From Myxococcales bacterium (GTDB lineage: Bacteria > Myxococcota > Polyangia > HGW-17 > SLPX01): 35,889 nucleotides of DNA. Of this stretch, positions 26,270 to 34,392 are shown in pieces. Positions within the stretch are counted from its first letter, which is position 1. Each line of letters starts with the position of its first letter. The notes below the pieces were generated by a model that was not told the DNA's origin, searched no databases, and saw only the letters and a program-made list of their open reading frames with translations. The translations under genes were made by a program, and so were the position numbers. The DNA lies in contig SLPX01000056.1 in assembly GCA_007131745.1 (NCBI GenBank), forward strand, positions 1-35,889. The letters run 5' to 3'.

Positions 26270-26975
26270 AAACAGCGGCTTTCAAGTAAATAAAGCGGTG
26301 ACATCGCGGGCATTGCTCCAAGGTTTCCGCTCGATAAAGGATGTTGAACTGTTGAGGCCTGAGCGACATGTGGCAACCGGTACAAACTCCGTTGATGGCT
26401 TCGACAATCGCAGGTTGAATCCTTTCTGCGACGCGCTCAAACAATTGGAGATGTTCTGCTTCCACCTGGGAGGCAGCAGCTTCTCTTTGGGACGCCATAG
26501 CTTGTTTAGCCGCCTCGGCATCTTGAAGCTCTTTTTGCAATACCGCTTTTTGTTCGAGTACTTCTTTTTCAAGCAAAGCGAACTCTTCCTGGTGACGTTT
26601 CAGCGAAGCCCTGGATTCTTCAATGGCTTGCATAAGCCTGATAATTTCTTCCTCTCTGTCTCCCACGGCCTTTTTTGCGCTCTCCATTTGCCGTTGCATC
26701 GCTGAATATTCACGGGCGTTTTTCACCTGCTGAAGCTGATGTTTTGTTTTCTGAATTCGATCCTGTTCCTCTTTGAGGAATTGTTCTTGACGACGTTGCC
26801 ACGCCAGGGTCTCTTCCATCTGAAGAGTTTCTTTTTCAAGCATGGACTTGAACTTGTTCAGCTGCTCATCCAATTCCCCGATATGCAGAGGCGCCGATTT
26901 CAAAATCTCGTTGGTTTCCATCAAATCATCGTCTACTCTTTGCAAATCAACCAACCGACGCAACTGTTCTTTCAA
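26238..26975 (-). CDS. CT398-like coiled-coil protein with C4 zinc ribbon
   Basis: This 245-residue protein is a long coiled coil (residues about 1-180, rich in E, K, Q, with LQQVKNAREYSAMQRQMESAKK). It is followed by a zinc ribbon: CTGCHMSLRPQQFNILYRAE, then CPRCHRFIY. This is the CT398/zf-RING_7 type, found in many bacteria as an uncharacterised protein. I chose TTG 26975 because AGGAGG lies six bases upstream. The open frame continues to 27014, but that would run into the tRNA gene. It follows the tRNA on the same strand and precedes the lipoprotein gene, overlapping it by 32 bases. Confidence 0.85.
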   Translation of the reverse strand: MKEQLRRLVDLQRVDDDLMETNEILKSAPLHIGELDEQLNKFKSMLEKETLQMEETLAWQRRQEQFLKEEQDRIQKTKHQLQQVKNAREYSAMQRQMESAKKAVGDREEEIIRLMQAIEESRASLKRHQEEFALLEKEVLEQKAVLQKELQDAEAAKQAMASQREAAASQVEAEHLQLFERVAERIQPAIVEAINGVCTGCHMSLRPQQFNILYRAETLEQCPRCHRFIYLKAAVFDEEETRGDQ

Positions 26976-27005
26976 AATTAACCTCCTCTGGAGCAAATTC
27001 AGTGA

Positions 27006-27077
27006 TGGGCCCACCAGGATTTGAACCTGGGACCTGCCGGTTATGAGCCGGAGGCTCTACCACTGAGCTATGGGCCC
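27006..27077 (-). tRNA. tRNA with CAU anticodon (Met or Ile2)
   Basis: Read on the minus strand, this 72-base gene folds into a full cloverleaf. The seven-pair acceptor is GGGCCCA/TGGGCCC with A73. The D arm is GCTC-AGTGGTA-GAGC, the anticodon loop CTCATAA has CAT at 34-36, and the T arm is CCAGG-TTCAAAT-CCTGG. The outer pair of the anticodon stem (27:43) is a U-C mismatch. CCA is not encoded, so it must be added. CAU could be elongator Met or Ile2 (lysidine-modified by TilS). The CTCATAACCGG arm leans towards Ile2, but I cannot decide. It is not an initiator type, since 1:72 is G-C. Confidence 0.93.
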
Positions 27078-27099
27078 GTATTTTCCATTACCCAAAACC

Positions 27100-27129
27100 A
27101 AAAAATCGCCTTCGGGTTACGAGAGGCGA
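27100..27129 (-). terminator. Rho-independent terminator after the tandem-DsbA gene
   Basis: On the minus strand a stem of TCGCCT with AGGCGA (27129-27124 / 27111-27106), extended inside by CG-rich pairs, is followed by six T (27105-27100). It is oriented to end transcription from the DsbA-like gene. Only 22 bases separate it from the tRNA 5' end, leaving little room for a separate tRNA promoter. Confidence 0.5.
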
Positions 27130-27267
27130 ATCAAGCAAAAGTCGGAAAATGAACCCCGAACTCTACAAAACATCTTCGGGCTCCTTTTTGTTTCCTGGGT
27201 ACGAGTTTTAAACACATACACCTCCTTGCTTGAAGGGCCGATAATAAAGAAAACGATCTTCAAGATC

Positions 27268-27289
27268 AATCCTTCATCAAGGATTTTTT
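27268..27289 (+). terminator. Terminator-like hairpin with T run, + strand
   Basis: AATCCTT (27268-27274) and AAGGATT (27279-27285) form a seven-pair stem with a CATC loop, followed by T on the plus strand. No + strand gene ends nearby, so it would stop antisense transcription or serve as an mRNA 3' stem for the minus-strand DsbA-like gene (stop at 27360). The rest of the 27078-27359 gap shows nothing else. Confidence 0.35.
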
Positions 27290-27359
27290 CACTTTCTTTT
27301 TCGGATGATTTTTTCGGGAAATATTTCAGTGGTTTCAGAATAACGTTCACCGTCAAAAT

Positions 27360-29033
27360 TCATCGAAAAACTGGTTTTTCGCTCGCTGTTTCCATGATTC
27401 GTTCGTACAGTTTTCCCGGATTCACTCCGGATTTAACCAGATTTTGAGCTTTTGCAAGTTCTATTTCCACTTTTTTCAAGATTTCATCCAGGGTAACCGT
27501 TCCATCCACAGGCTTGCCGTTGATGAACAATAGGGGTGAACTGTTCAGACCAAGCTTGCCGGCAAGAGCCAGGTCGTTTTGAAGCTGGGGCCTGTATCTG
27601 TGCTCCAACATTGCTTTCCTGTATGCTGCCACATCCACACCGACGGTTTTGACAAGTTTCTCCAGGGCACCGTGAGAGAGATCATCCTGATTCTGGTACA
27701 ACATGTCATGAAAAAGCCAGAACGCTTCCGCTCCTTTCTGTGCAAAAACTGCAAGGCTTGCCTCTGCTGCATCATGAGCACGAGGATGAGAAGACGAAGG
27801 TAAATTGCGATAAAAAAGGCGAACTTCTTTTGGATACTTTTTCGTTACAACATCAAGGGAAACAGTCAGGCGGCGGCTTTGATGACACTCGAAGTCACCG
27901 AACATCACAATGGTGACAAGAGCATCCAAGGGCCCCTTGCGGGGATGGGCGGGCAAAACCTCTACTTTAAAAGTGACGTTCGGGTCCAACGACTCCTGCT
28001 TTGCCGCGGATCCTCCCTTTTCAAGGTATTTCACTTTTGTCTCACCATCACGGGTCAAATGATCATAGATGTCTTTGCGGGCTACACCCTTTTCGAGTAA
28101 TTCCTCTGCCTCTTTTAATAATGCCTTGTATACCTCTTCGAACGCTTCCAGCGGAATGAAGCCGGGAATCTTTCTACCGTTTACGAAAAAGGTGGGAGTT
28201 CCTTCCACGCCGAATTTCCGGCCTATTTCTATGTTTTTTTCCACCATTGTACGGTATTTTCCGGAAGCCAGATCCTTCTCCAAAATGTTTCTGTCGGCGC
28301 CTGCTTCCTGTGCCAATTCCAAAAGACGGTTTTCGTTCATCTTTGGTTCATCAAAAACTTTTTTCTGAAAATTCCAGTAAACCAATTTACCCTTCTGCTC
28401 GTATACTGAATACGCCGCCTCCGCTGCCTTAAACGAAATACCGGTACGAGAACCAAGAGGAAAATCCCTGTACACGATACGAAGATTGTTTCCATGACGA
28501 GATAACATTTCACGCATTACTACGTGGGCTCGGGTGCAAAACCCACAGCCGAGATCCAAGAATCCTACAATCGTTACGAGCCCGTGTTCGGCTCCGACCG
28601 AAGGGGCTTTTTCCAGCGGAACGTTGTAAACAGCGTCAGGATCTTCCGCCGGAGGTTCCAGTTCCGCGGCAAGCTTTTTGAATGCATTTTCCGCACAGAC
28701 GTGAAAAACACTACATGCACCGGGCCGGGCCGCGCATTTCCTGAGGGCGACAAGCAATTTTCCTTCCGGATCAGGAGGCGGGGGTGTTTGTTCGCACTGT
28801 TCTATACACATTTTTGTTACAGACTCTATTTCTTCTCCTCCGGGGTTTTCCGGATGACATCGATTGAACCTGGAACAAAACTCCCTGCAAGAAGCAGGAT
28901 CTTCTCCCTGAGTGTCTCCGGATCCACCCCTCCCGGTTGATCCCACCGGTTTGGCTCGGTCACAAGCAATACCCACTGCAAGCAGGGTAGCTGTCGCTGC
29001 AATAAATCCGATTCGTCGGGATAAAATTCTCAT
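27360..29033 (-). CDS. Lipoprotein with two DsbA-like thioredoxin domains (CGFC and CHQS)
   Basis: This 557-residue protein has a signal peptide with lipobox AVGIAC (lipid Cys 24) and an N-terminal Cys-rich region (eight Cys between 49 and 113). DsbA/DSBA-like domain 1 has active site C163-G-F-C166 and a cis-Pro region GTPTFFVNG. Domain 2 has C383-H-Q-S386 and SSPLLFING. Domain 1 can do redox chemistry. Domain 2 has lost the second cysteine, so it could bind or trap mixed disulphides, or act as an isomerase or scaffold. It should sit on the periplasmic side of a membrane. The start could be ATG 29033 (GAGG at six bases) or ATG 29081 (AGAGGA at seven bases). I chose 29033 because it leaves a normal signal peptide. 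Confidence 0.87.
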   Translation of the reverse strand: MRILSRRIGFIAATATLLAVGIACDRAKPVGSTGRGGSGDTQGEDPASCREFCSRFNRCHPENPGGEEIESVTKMCIEQCEQTPPPPDPEGKLLVALRKCAARPGACSVFHVCAENAFKKLAAELEPPAEDPDAVYNVPLEKAPSVGAEHGLVTIVGFLDLGCGFCTRAHVVMREMLSRHGNNLRIVYRDFPLGSRTGISFKAAEAAYSVYEQKGKLVYWNFQKKVFDEPKMNENRLLELAQEAGADRNILEKDLASGKYRTMVEKNIEIGRKFGVEGTPTFFVNGRKIPGFIPLEAFEEVYKALLKEAEELLEKGVARKDIYDHLTRDGETKVKYLEKGGSAAKQESLDPNVTFKVEVLPAHPRKGPLDALVTIVMFGDFECHQSRRLTVSLDVVTKKYPKEVRLFYRNLPSSSHPRAHDAAEASLAVFAQKGAEAFWLFHDMLYQNQDDLSHGALEKLVKTVGVDVAAYRKAMLEHRYRPQLQNDLALAGKLGLNSSPLLFINGKPVDGTVTLDEILKKVEIELAKAQNLVKSGVNPGKLYERIMETASEKPVFR

Positions 29034-29232
29034 CGCAAACCTCACGTTCCTAGCACATTCCATAAAACCCACTTTGACCATGTTTGTTTCCTCTGAAACA
29101 TCTGCAACCGGTTTGAAGTTCGTCAAAAATCAAGCTCGCATCGGGTTTTAGAACCCAATACATGTTCTATGTAAAGCTCTTTCTCACCCTAAAGACCGGC
29201 TCGGTAATAACTTCCATGCTCCCAAAACGTGA

Positions 29233-29262
29233 TTGCTCACAAGCCAACACATCGGTTATAAT
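29233..29262 (+). promoter_or_regulatory. Promoter of the 29325 exported-protein gene
   Basis: TTGCTC (29233-29238), an 18-base spacer and a perfect TATAAT (29257-29262) lie about 60 bases before the ATG at 29325. Confidence 0.55.
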
Positions 29263-29324
29263 CTTCTTGAGGCGGGAGTATCCTTTTACAGGATGATTCT
29301 TTGTGCCTGGATTAAGGAAGAATA

Positions 29325-30371
29325 ATGTATTTAGGTGCCCGGTCGACGGAAAAGACCATGCAGCCCAAGGAGCTTGTAAAAGCTCTTTTCTTTTCAATTT
29401 TGCCGGCGGTTTTCGTCACCGCCCTTGCTCTCTTCGGCACAAGTTGCAAACCTGGTGGGAATGACGGGATTTGCAGAATAGATACGAATCCAAGCGGGGT
29501 GGATGGTGGACTGCAATGTGGAGATCCCTTTAATTTAAATGAAACCGACTTCCAGGGAACAACGATCGGACCCGGAATTTTCGGGGTCAAAGTAGTTGAA
29601 TACGTTCATGTCAATGCAGCCGGAATTGTTTCAACGGACACCATCAGCATTCTTCTTTTTCTTGCTGAAATTGATCATGATCCGGATCGAAACGACGCGT
29701 TGGTTTCGGTGCAACTGTGTCAAATCCAAATACCCAAAGTGGACATTCCGGGACAACCCGAACCAACCTCGTTTGAGGTTCTGCCCGAAATGATGCCCAA
29801 CCTGCCGGTAAGAATCGTAAGGGCCGAATTGAGCGGAAACACGACCTGTGAAACATTTGTCACCGAAAAAGCGATCACTATCATCGGCGCTTGCCTGGAA
29901 AACGAGCTCGAAGATGATTTGCCTGGTCTTGAAACCTGTCCCGGGGATTTTGATACAAGTCAAAAAAACACTTATTGTGACACCCGTTCGGCTTGCAGTT
30001 ATGACGTGGATCTGGATGAATTCCCGGCAGCTACCCTTGAAGCGCAAAACCTACCCGGGCTGGACGTAGACCTTGTATTCGCCAATATGCGGTCATGGGT
30101 GTCGATGAACGGCATGGTGGCGACCTCCGACCTCATATTGGGAATCGCTGAGTTCGACCTCGTAGTCAATCCGATCGGTTGTTTGATTACGCCGCTCGGC
30201 GGCGGAGCGCCCCGTCTTTGCAACAAGGAAGAACTCAAGGTGGTTACCAGGGTAAACCCTGATATCACCCAAACACCCGGACAGGATTCGACTTTCATGG
30301 CTGTGCGACTGGACTCGGGAGCTACTTGTCAGGACGTCATCGACAAAGAACTGGAGATCTTCGGACGCTAA
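29325..30371 (+). CDS. Exported lipoprotein-like protein of unknown function
   Basis: This 348-residue protein has a hydrophobic signal segment (ALFFSILPAVFVTALALFGTSC) and a probable lipid-modified Cys. The mature part is acidic and Gly/Pro-rich, with paired cysteines (CRIDTNPSGVDGGLQC, CLENELEDDLPGLETC, CDTRSACSYD). It appears beta-rich, with two similar segments (LFLAEIDHDPDRNDALVSVQLCQ and LILGIAEFDLVVNPIGCL) that hint at repeated domains. I recognise no family. The ATG at 29325 has AAGGA six bases upstream and a good promoter. A shorter start at 29358 (MQPKELVK) would give a more typical n-region. It converges on the sctV-like gene. Confidence 0.75.
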   Translation: MYLGARSTEKTMQPKELVKALFFSILPAVFVTALALFGTSCKPGGNDGICRIDTNPSGVDGGLQCGDPFNLNETDFQGTTIGPGIFGVKVVEYVHVNAAGIVSTDTISILLFLAEIDHDPDRNDALVSVQLCQIQIPKVDIPGQPEPTSFEVLPEMMPNLPVRIVRAELSGNTTCETFVTEKAITIIGACLENELEDDLPGLETCPGDFDTSQKNTYCDTRSACSYDVDLDEFPAATLEAQNLPGLDVDLVFANMRSWVSMNGMVATSDLILGIAEFDLVVNPIGCLITPLGGGAPRLCNKEELKVVTRVNPDITQTPGQDSTFMAVRLDSGATCQDVIDKELEIFGR

Positions 30372-30414
30372 ACGTATTCTCGCATTGACCGCTCATTCGT
30401 GCATTCTAGAAAGG

Positions 30415-32553
30415 TCACGCTGCCTGGGGTCTAATGGTGCCGACAGGCCGGATTTCCATTTCGGGATCGAGTTCCTGGAAAGACAAAACCGGAACATGGG
30501 GCAATTCCACTTCCATCAGTTTTTTGACGTAACGTCTTATTTCCATGCGTGTCAACACAACCGGCTCTGATCCCGATTCCAGCGCTGGTGACAATGTGGT
30601 TTTCATGGCATCCAAAATCTCGCGGCTTAATTCCGGTTCCAGAGCGAGATAACTCCCCGAACCAGTTTGTTTAACCGCTTCTAAAAGAGTTTCTTCAATC
30701 ATGGGATCCAGAAGGTGTACTGCAAGATATTCTCTTCCCTTTCTGTAGGCATGGGTGATTTGACGTTTCAGCGCCATTCTTGAATATTCTGTCAAGAGAA
30801 CCGGATCTTTTTCCGTCTTGGTCCACACGGCGAGGCTTTCCAGGATGTCGTCCAGCGCTCTTACACAGATTCCTTCATCGACCAACCGTTTCAATATTTC
30901 CGATAAAAGATCGATGGAAATCTTCTTTGGCACTAATTCAGCAACCAAGTCAGGGTGAGTTTGCTCAAGAGCGTCAAGCAGACTACGTGTTTGTTGGATC
31001 CCCATCAAAATCGAAGCATTGTCCATAACAGTACCTTCAACGTGGACAGCTATTACTTCTTCGCCTTGCCAGTACGTTGCTTCGCCGGCATCCAAGATAG
31101 CTTTCTCAGACTCTTCCACCCAGCAACAACTTCCGTGCGGTCCACGGCCCCGCCAGGGTTCAGGATTCAAGCCGAGCGAGGAAACGGACCTGGCCGAGCC
31201 CGCCACTAAAAGTCGGTTGGGCACGACTACACCGAATGCAGCGGGAACTTCTTTTATGGAAATGCGGTACTCCCAATCGCCAAGGTCCGCGCCTTCCCTG
31301 ACTCGGATAGGGGCAAGAGGCAGGCCCAGGCGGATAAAAATTCTTTCCCTCGCTCCAGGCAACAGCTCCGAACTCAATCTGCTTTCTTCGCTGCGCAAGA
31401 AACCGGCGAGAGCCGGGCCCGCATCTAACACTACTCCTTCTGAAAGACCTCTTGCGGGACGATGATCATCATCTCCTGCTCGAAGCCTTTCGTCCCTGTG
31501 TTCAACCCCCAGATCAAAACCCCAATCGGAATCATCATATGACGTTGAAGAAACCGTTCGGCTTCTTCCGACACCCCATGCCACGATTCCGCACAGTGAC
31601 CCCAGCACCAGGAACGGAAAAACGGGTAACCCGGGAATCGCGGCCAACACCAGCATCAAAATGGCTGCAATACCAATCGCCCTGGGTTGTGCCAGAACCT
31701 GTGCGCCGATATCGGTTCCCAGGTGCGTCGAGTCGTCTTCGGATGCTACTCGTGTCACTATCATTCCAGCGGAAGTGGATATAATAAGTGCGGGAATTTG
31801 TGATACCAGGCCGTCGCCGATCGTAAGAATAGAATAAGTTGCAAGTGCATCGGTCCAGGACATTCCCATCTGTGAAACTCCAATGATGAGACCCGCTATG
31901 ATGTTGATAAGGGTAATGAGAATTCCCGCGATGGCGTCGCCCTTAACGAATTTCATCGCTCCGTCCATGGAGCCGTACATCTGCGATTCTCTTTCAAGGT
32001 CTTGGCGCCTTGCTCTGGCCGCTGCCTGGTCGATCAAACCGGAACGGAGATCAGCATCTATTGCCATTTGTTTTCCCGGCATGGCGTCAAGAGTAAACCT
32101 CGCTGCAACTTCCGCGACTCTTTCCGACCCCTTGGCAATGACTACAAATTGGATGAGCGTGAGAATCAAAAAGATCACGGCGCCGACCACCATGTTGCCC
32201 GAAACCACGAAATCACCGAAACTCTGTATCACAGTACCCGCGTCGGCTTGTAAAAGTATGAGCCGGGTCGACGATACGTTGAGCGCCAGCCGGTAGAGAG
32301 TCGTTACCAGGAGAATCGTGGGAAACGTTGCAATTCGTAACGGATTAACAACGTATATGGCCGTGAGAAGCAGAATAACGGATGCTGCTATGTTGGCACT
32401 GATCAAAATATCGAGCAGCCAGGTCGGCATCGGCACTATCATCATGCCCACAACTGCCACCACCAGCACGGCCAAAGCTATGTCTGCATGCCTGACAAGC
32501 GTTGTTTTTAAATCGTGAGGTTCCCCTCGAAAATCCCCGTCCGGAAAAACCAT
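30415..32553 (-). CDS. FlhA/SctV-family type III export gate protein
   Basis: This 712-residue protein belongs to the FHIPEP family, the export gate of flagellar (FlhA) or virulence-type (SctV) type III secretion. About eight membrane helices occupy residues 20-325 and include the family signature LRIATFPTILLVTTLYRLAL, MPGKQMAIDADL and GDGLVSQIPALIIST. A cytoplasmic ring-forming domain follows (LGLPLAPIRVREGADLGDWEYRI, QTHPDLVAELVPKKISIDLLSEILKRLVDEG). No other type III gene lies within the window. The Arg/Asp-rich linker near 350-390 is long. ATG 32553 is chosen because AAGGA lies six bases upstream. The frame opens at TTG 32601, which has no ribosome-binding site. The sequence looks closer to SctV than FlhA, but this needs a tree. 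Confidence 0.9.
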   Translation of the reverse strand: MVFPDGDFRGEPHDLKTTLVRHADIALAVLVVAVVGMMIVPMPTWLLDILISANIAASVILLLTAIYVVNPLRIATFPTILLVTTLYRLALNVSSTRLILLQADAGTVIQSFGDFVVSGNMVVGAVIFLILTLIQFVVIAKGSERVAEVAARFTLDAMPGKQMAIDADLRSGLIDQAAARARRQDLERESQMYGSMDGAMKFVKGDAIAGILITLINIIAGLIIGVSQMGMSWTDALATYSILTIGDGLVSQIPALIISTSAGMIVTRVASEDDSTHLGTDIGAQVLAQPRAIGIAAILMLVLAAIPGLPVFPFLVLGSLCGIVAWGVGRSRTVSSTSYDDSDWGFDLGVEHRDERLRAGDDDHRPARGLSEGVVLDAGPALAGFLRSEESRLSSELLPGARERIFIRLGLPLAPIRVREGADLGDWEYRISIKEVPAAFGVVVPNRLLVAGSARSVSSLGLNPEPWRGRGPHGSCCWVEESEKAILDAGEATYWQGEEVIAVHVEGTVMDNASILMGIQQTRSLLDALEQTHPDLVAELVPKKISIDLLSEILKRLVDEGICVRALDDILESLAVWTKTEKDPVLLTEYSRMALKRQITHAYRKGREYLAVHLLDPMIEETLLEAVKQTGSGSYLALEPELSREILDAMKTTLSPALESGSEPVVLTRMEIRRYVKKLMEVELPHVPVLSFQELDPEMEIRPVGTIRPQAA

Positions 32554-32623
32554 TTGTCTTCCTTTGTCTCCCTTTGGAGCCCGTTCGGATTCTTCTTTCA
32601 AGAATCAAAAACGACACCGGCAA

Positions 32624-32652
32624 TATTTGAAACAATCTTTTCGAGTTGTCAA
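32624..32652 (-). promoter_or_regulatory. Candidate promoter of the sctV-like gene
   Basis: A perfect TTGACA on the minus strand (32652-32647) has only weak -10 candidates (CAAATA after 17 bases or AAATAT after 18). On the opposite strand, TATAAG at 32761-32766 may serve the kinase-like gene, without a good -35. Confidence 0.33.
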
Positions 32653-32823
32653 TTGCTTCACCCGGCTGTTTTTCTAATGGTCTGCACAGCTTGAAACCAA
32701 TCCGATACCAACCGGTTGCAAAGGGAGGATCCGGGGCTTTTATCTGAGACGATGAGCTGTTATAAGAACACGGAAGGCCGGCATGAAGGCGGCATGGAAC
32801 AGTCAAGGAGAATCGATAAATAA

Positions 32824-33924
32824 ATGCAGAAACAAAGACGTATTTTTCCACAGCAGATTTATCCGGTAGCGGTTTTTGTTGTTTTCGGAGCAATAGTTTT
32901 GTTTTCAGTCTTGGGAATGGTTTTGTTCCCGGGCAATCCGGTTCTAAAAGCAGGCCCGGCGAAATTGCCACGCGTCACCTTGAGACAAATCACCACGCCG
33001 GCTCGCAACCACAAAAGAGCAAGTAAAAAATTTGAAGAACTGTTCATGGATTTCAGAAAAGGGAAAAAAATATTGGAAACAGCGCCTTTGGCAAAAGAAA
33101 AGGATCTCTACGACACGCGGGTTCTGAAACTCCGGAATGTTCGAACACATCCGTCCAATCCTGGGATTGTTTTTAAGATAAATGTAGAAGGTCCTTCTGG
33201 TGAACCTGTCTCGGCGATATTCAAACCGTTTCAAGCTCGTTATCGTGATGGGTTCAACGAACTGGCTGCATGTAAAACAGGAGAATATCTGGGAGTTCAT
33301 CAACCAGCATGCGGTGAAAGAACGCTAACCAGAAACCAACTTTCTCATGCACTCAAGAAAATCCCTGCCAGGTATCAAAACATGCTGCAATGGGAAGACG
33401 ATAAGCTCAGGGGATTCGTGCGCCTCTGGGCGCACGGGTTCAGACCGGCTATCGGCCGACTTGCTCCTTCAAGGGACAACATGTTGGCCATGGCGCGACA
33501 GATTCGACCGGAGGGAATCTGCAACAACCATCAGATATGTTTGAACATGAGCGATGTCCTGATCCTGGATTTCATGATCTCCAACAATGATCGGCAATAC
33601 AATATCGGCACTGTACTTACATCCGAAAACAATATGCTTCTTTTTCCCATTGATTTCGGAGATGGTTTCACCGGAGACGCGGAGGCCATGAAAAGGAAGA
33701 TATGGTATAGGCGGGCTTTCTTCTCTCTTGTCCGTTTCAGAAAGACGCTTATTGAATCCATAAGAAGACTTGATCGCAGAACAGTCGAAAGACTGACTTC
33801 GGATTCGAAAGGTTCTCCACTGGTCAGCCCTTTTCACCGGGATCGGATGCTTGAAAAGAGGGCAGCTGTATTGAAGAGAGTAGGTGAATTGGAAGAAAAA
33901 TTGGGAGATCAGATCTTTTTTTGA
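32824..33924 (+). CDS. Membrane-anchored atypical kinase (FAM20/HipA/PI3-4K-like)
   Basis: This 366-residue protein has one N-terminal membrane helix (residues about 13-36). The catalytic-type motifs are in order: VSAIFKPF with K134, NELAACKTGEYLGV with E146, ILDFMISNNDRQYN with D256 and N260, and LLFPIDFGDGF with D277. The pattern (FKP lysine, glutamate, N-x-DR-x-x-N loop, D-F/H/N-G metal site) is that of PI3/4-kinase-like, HipA and FAM20-type kinases, not of Hanks kinases. The target is unknown. A periplasmic kinase would lack an obvious ATP source. The flanks of the helix are about equally positive, so topology cannot be settled. An AAGGAG precedes the ATG at 13 bases, farther than usual. 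It is divergent from the sctV-like gene. Confidence 0.72.
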   Translation: MQKQRRIFPQQIYPVAVFVVFGAIVLFSVLGMVLFPGNPVLKAGPAKLPRVTLRQITTPARNHKRASKKFEELFMDFRKGKKILETAPLAKEKDLYDTRVLKLRNVRTHPSNPGIVFKINVEGPSGEPVSAIFKPFQARYRDGFNELAACKTGEYLGVHQPACGERTLTRNQLSHALKKIPARYQNMLQWEDDKLRGFVRLWAHGFRPAIGRLAPSRDNMLAMARQIRPEGICNNHQICLNMSDVLILDFMISNNDRQYNIGTVLTSENNMLLFPIDFGDGFTGDAEAMKRKIWYRRAFFSLVRFRKTLIESIRRLDRRTVERLTSDSKGSPLVSPFHRDRMLEKRAAVLKRVGELEEKLGDQIFF

Positions 33925-34388
33925 GGGTTTTTCCTATCTACCCGGGGTGATCTACCCGAACCTTTTCCTGATTACTTGCAACTGAATTACACTGATTCAC
34001 ATCTTCTGGGTTTCGGTATGAATTTTGCTTGTCCATTGCAACCAACGTTGACGCTTCGCGGTGAATGCGCCGGAAAGCCGCGGTTTTTGAAAATGCTGGC
34101 CCAGCTTAGATATTGAAATCATTGATTATTTGAGCTGCCAGGATAGAGCGGGTGAAAACGAACGAAAAGAAAACGGCGCCTTGACTTGCCGGTTTGTGTT
34201 GTTTTTTTTCACACTGTGAACATGGAAAGACACTATCGGCAAAAACTTGCTGATTTTGTAGAAATCCGGAGACTTGACATAACACCCGGGAGCCGAATAG
34301 AAGGTCAACGCTGCTACCCGAATCGTAAAACCGGACGCCCGAACGGATGTGGGCCTTGCCGGACGCCTCTAAAACACGGAGTGCCTCA
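33925..34388. other. Gap between kinase and nucleotidyltransferase genes
   Basis: This 464-base gap contains no recognised gene. CTACCCG occurs twice close together at 33939-33960. TTGACA at 34274-34279 followed after 18 bases by TAGAAG is a plausible promoter for the nucleotidyltransferase gene. A minus-strand frame (34106-34408) overlaps the start of the next gene and is not credible. No T-run terminator is visible after the kinase stop. Confidence 0.4.
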
Positions 34389-34392
34389 ATGA
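34222..34392 (+). CDS. Possible small ORF coupled to the nucleotidyltransferase
   Basis: A 56-residue frame from ATG 34222 ends with a TGA that overlaps the next gene as ATGA. It is basic with three cysteines (YPNRKTGRPNGCGPCRTPLK). No ribosome-binding site is seen, no family is recognised, and the predicted promoter at 34274 lies inside it. The ATGA overlap is the only support, so it may be chance. Confidence 0.2.
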   Translation: MERHYRQKLADFVEIRRLDITPGSRIEGQRCYPNRKTGRPNGCGPCRTPLKHGVPQ

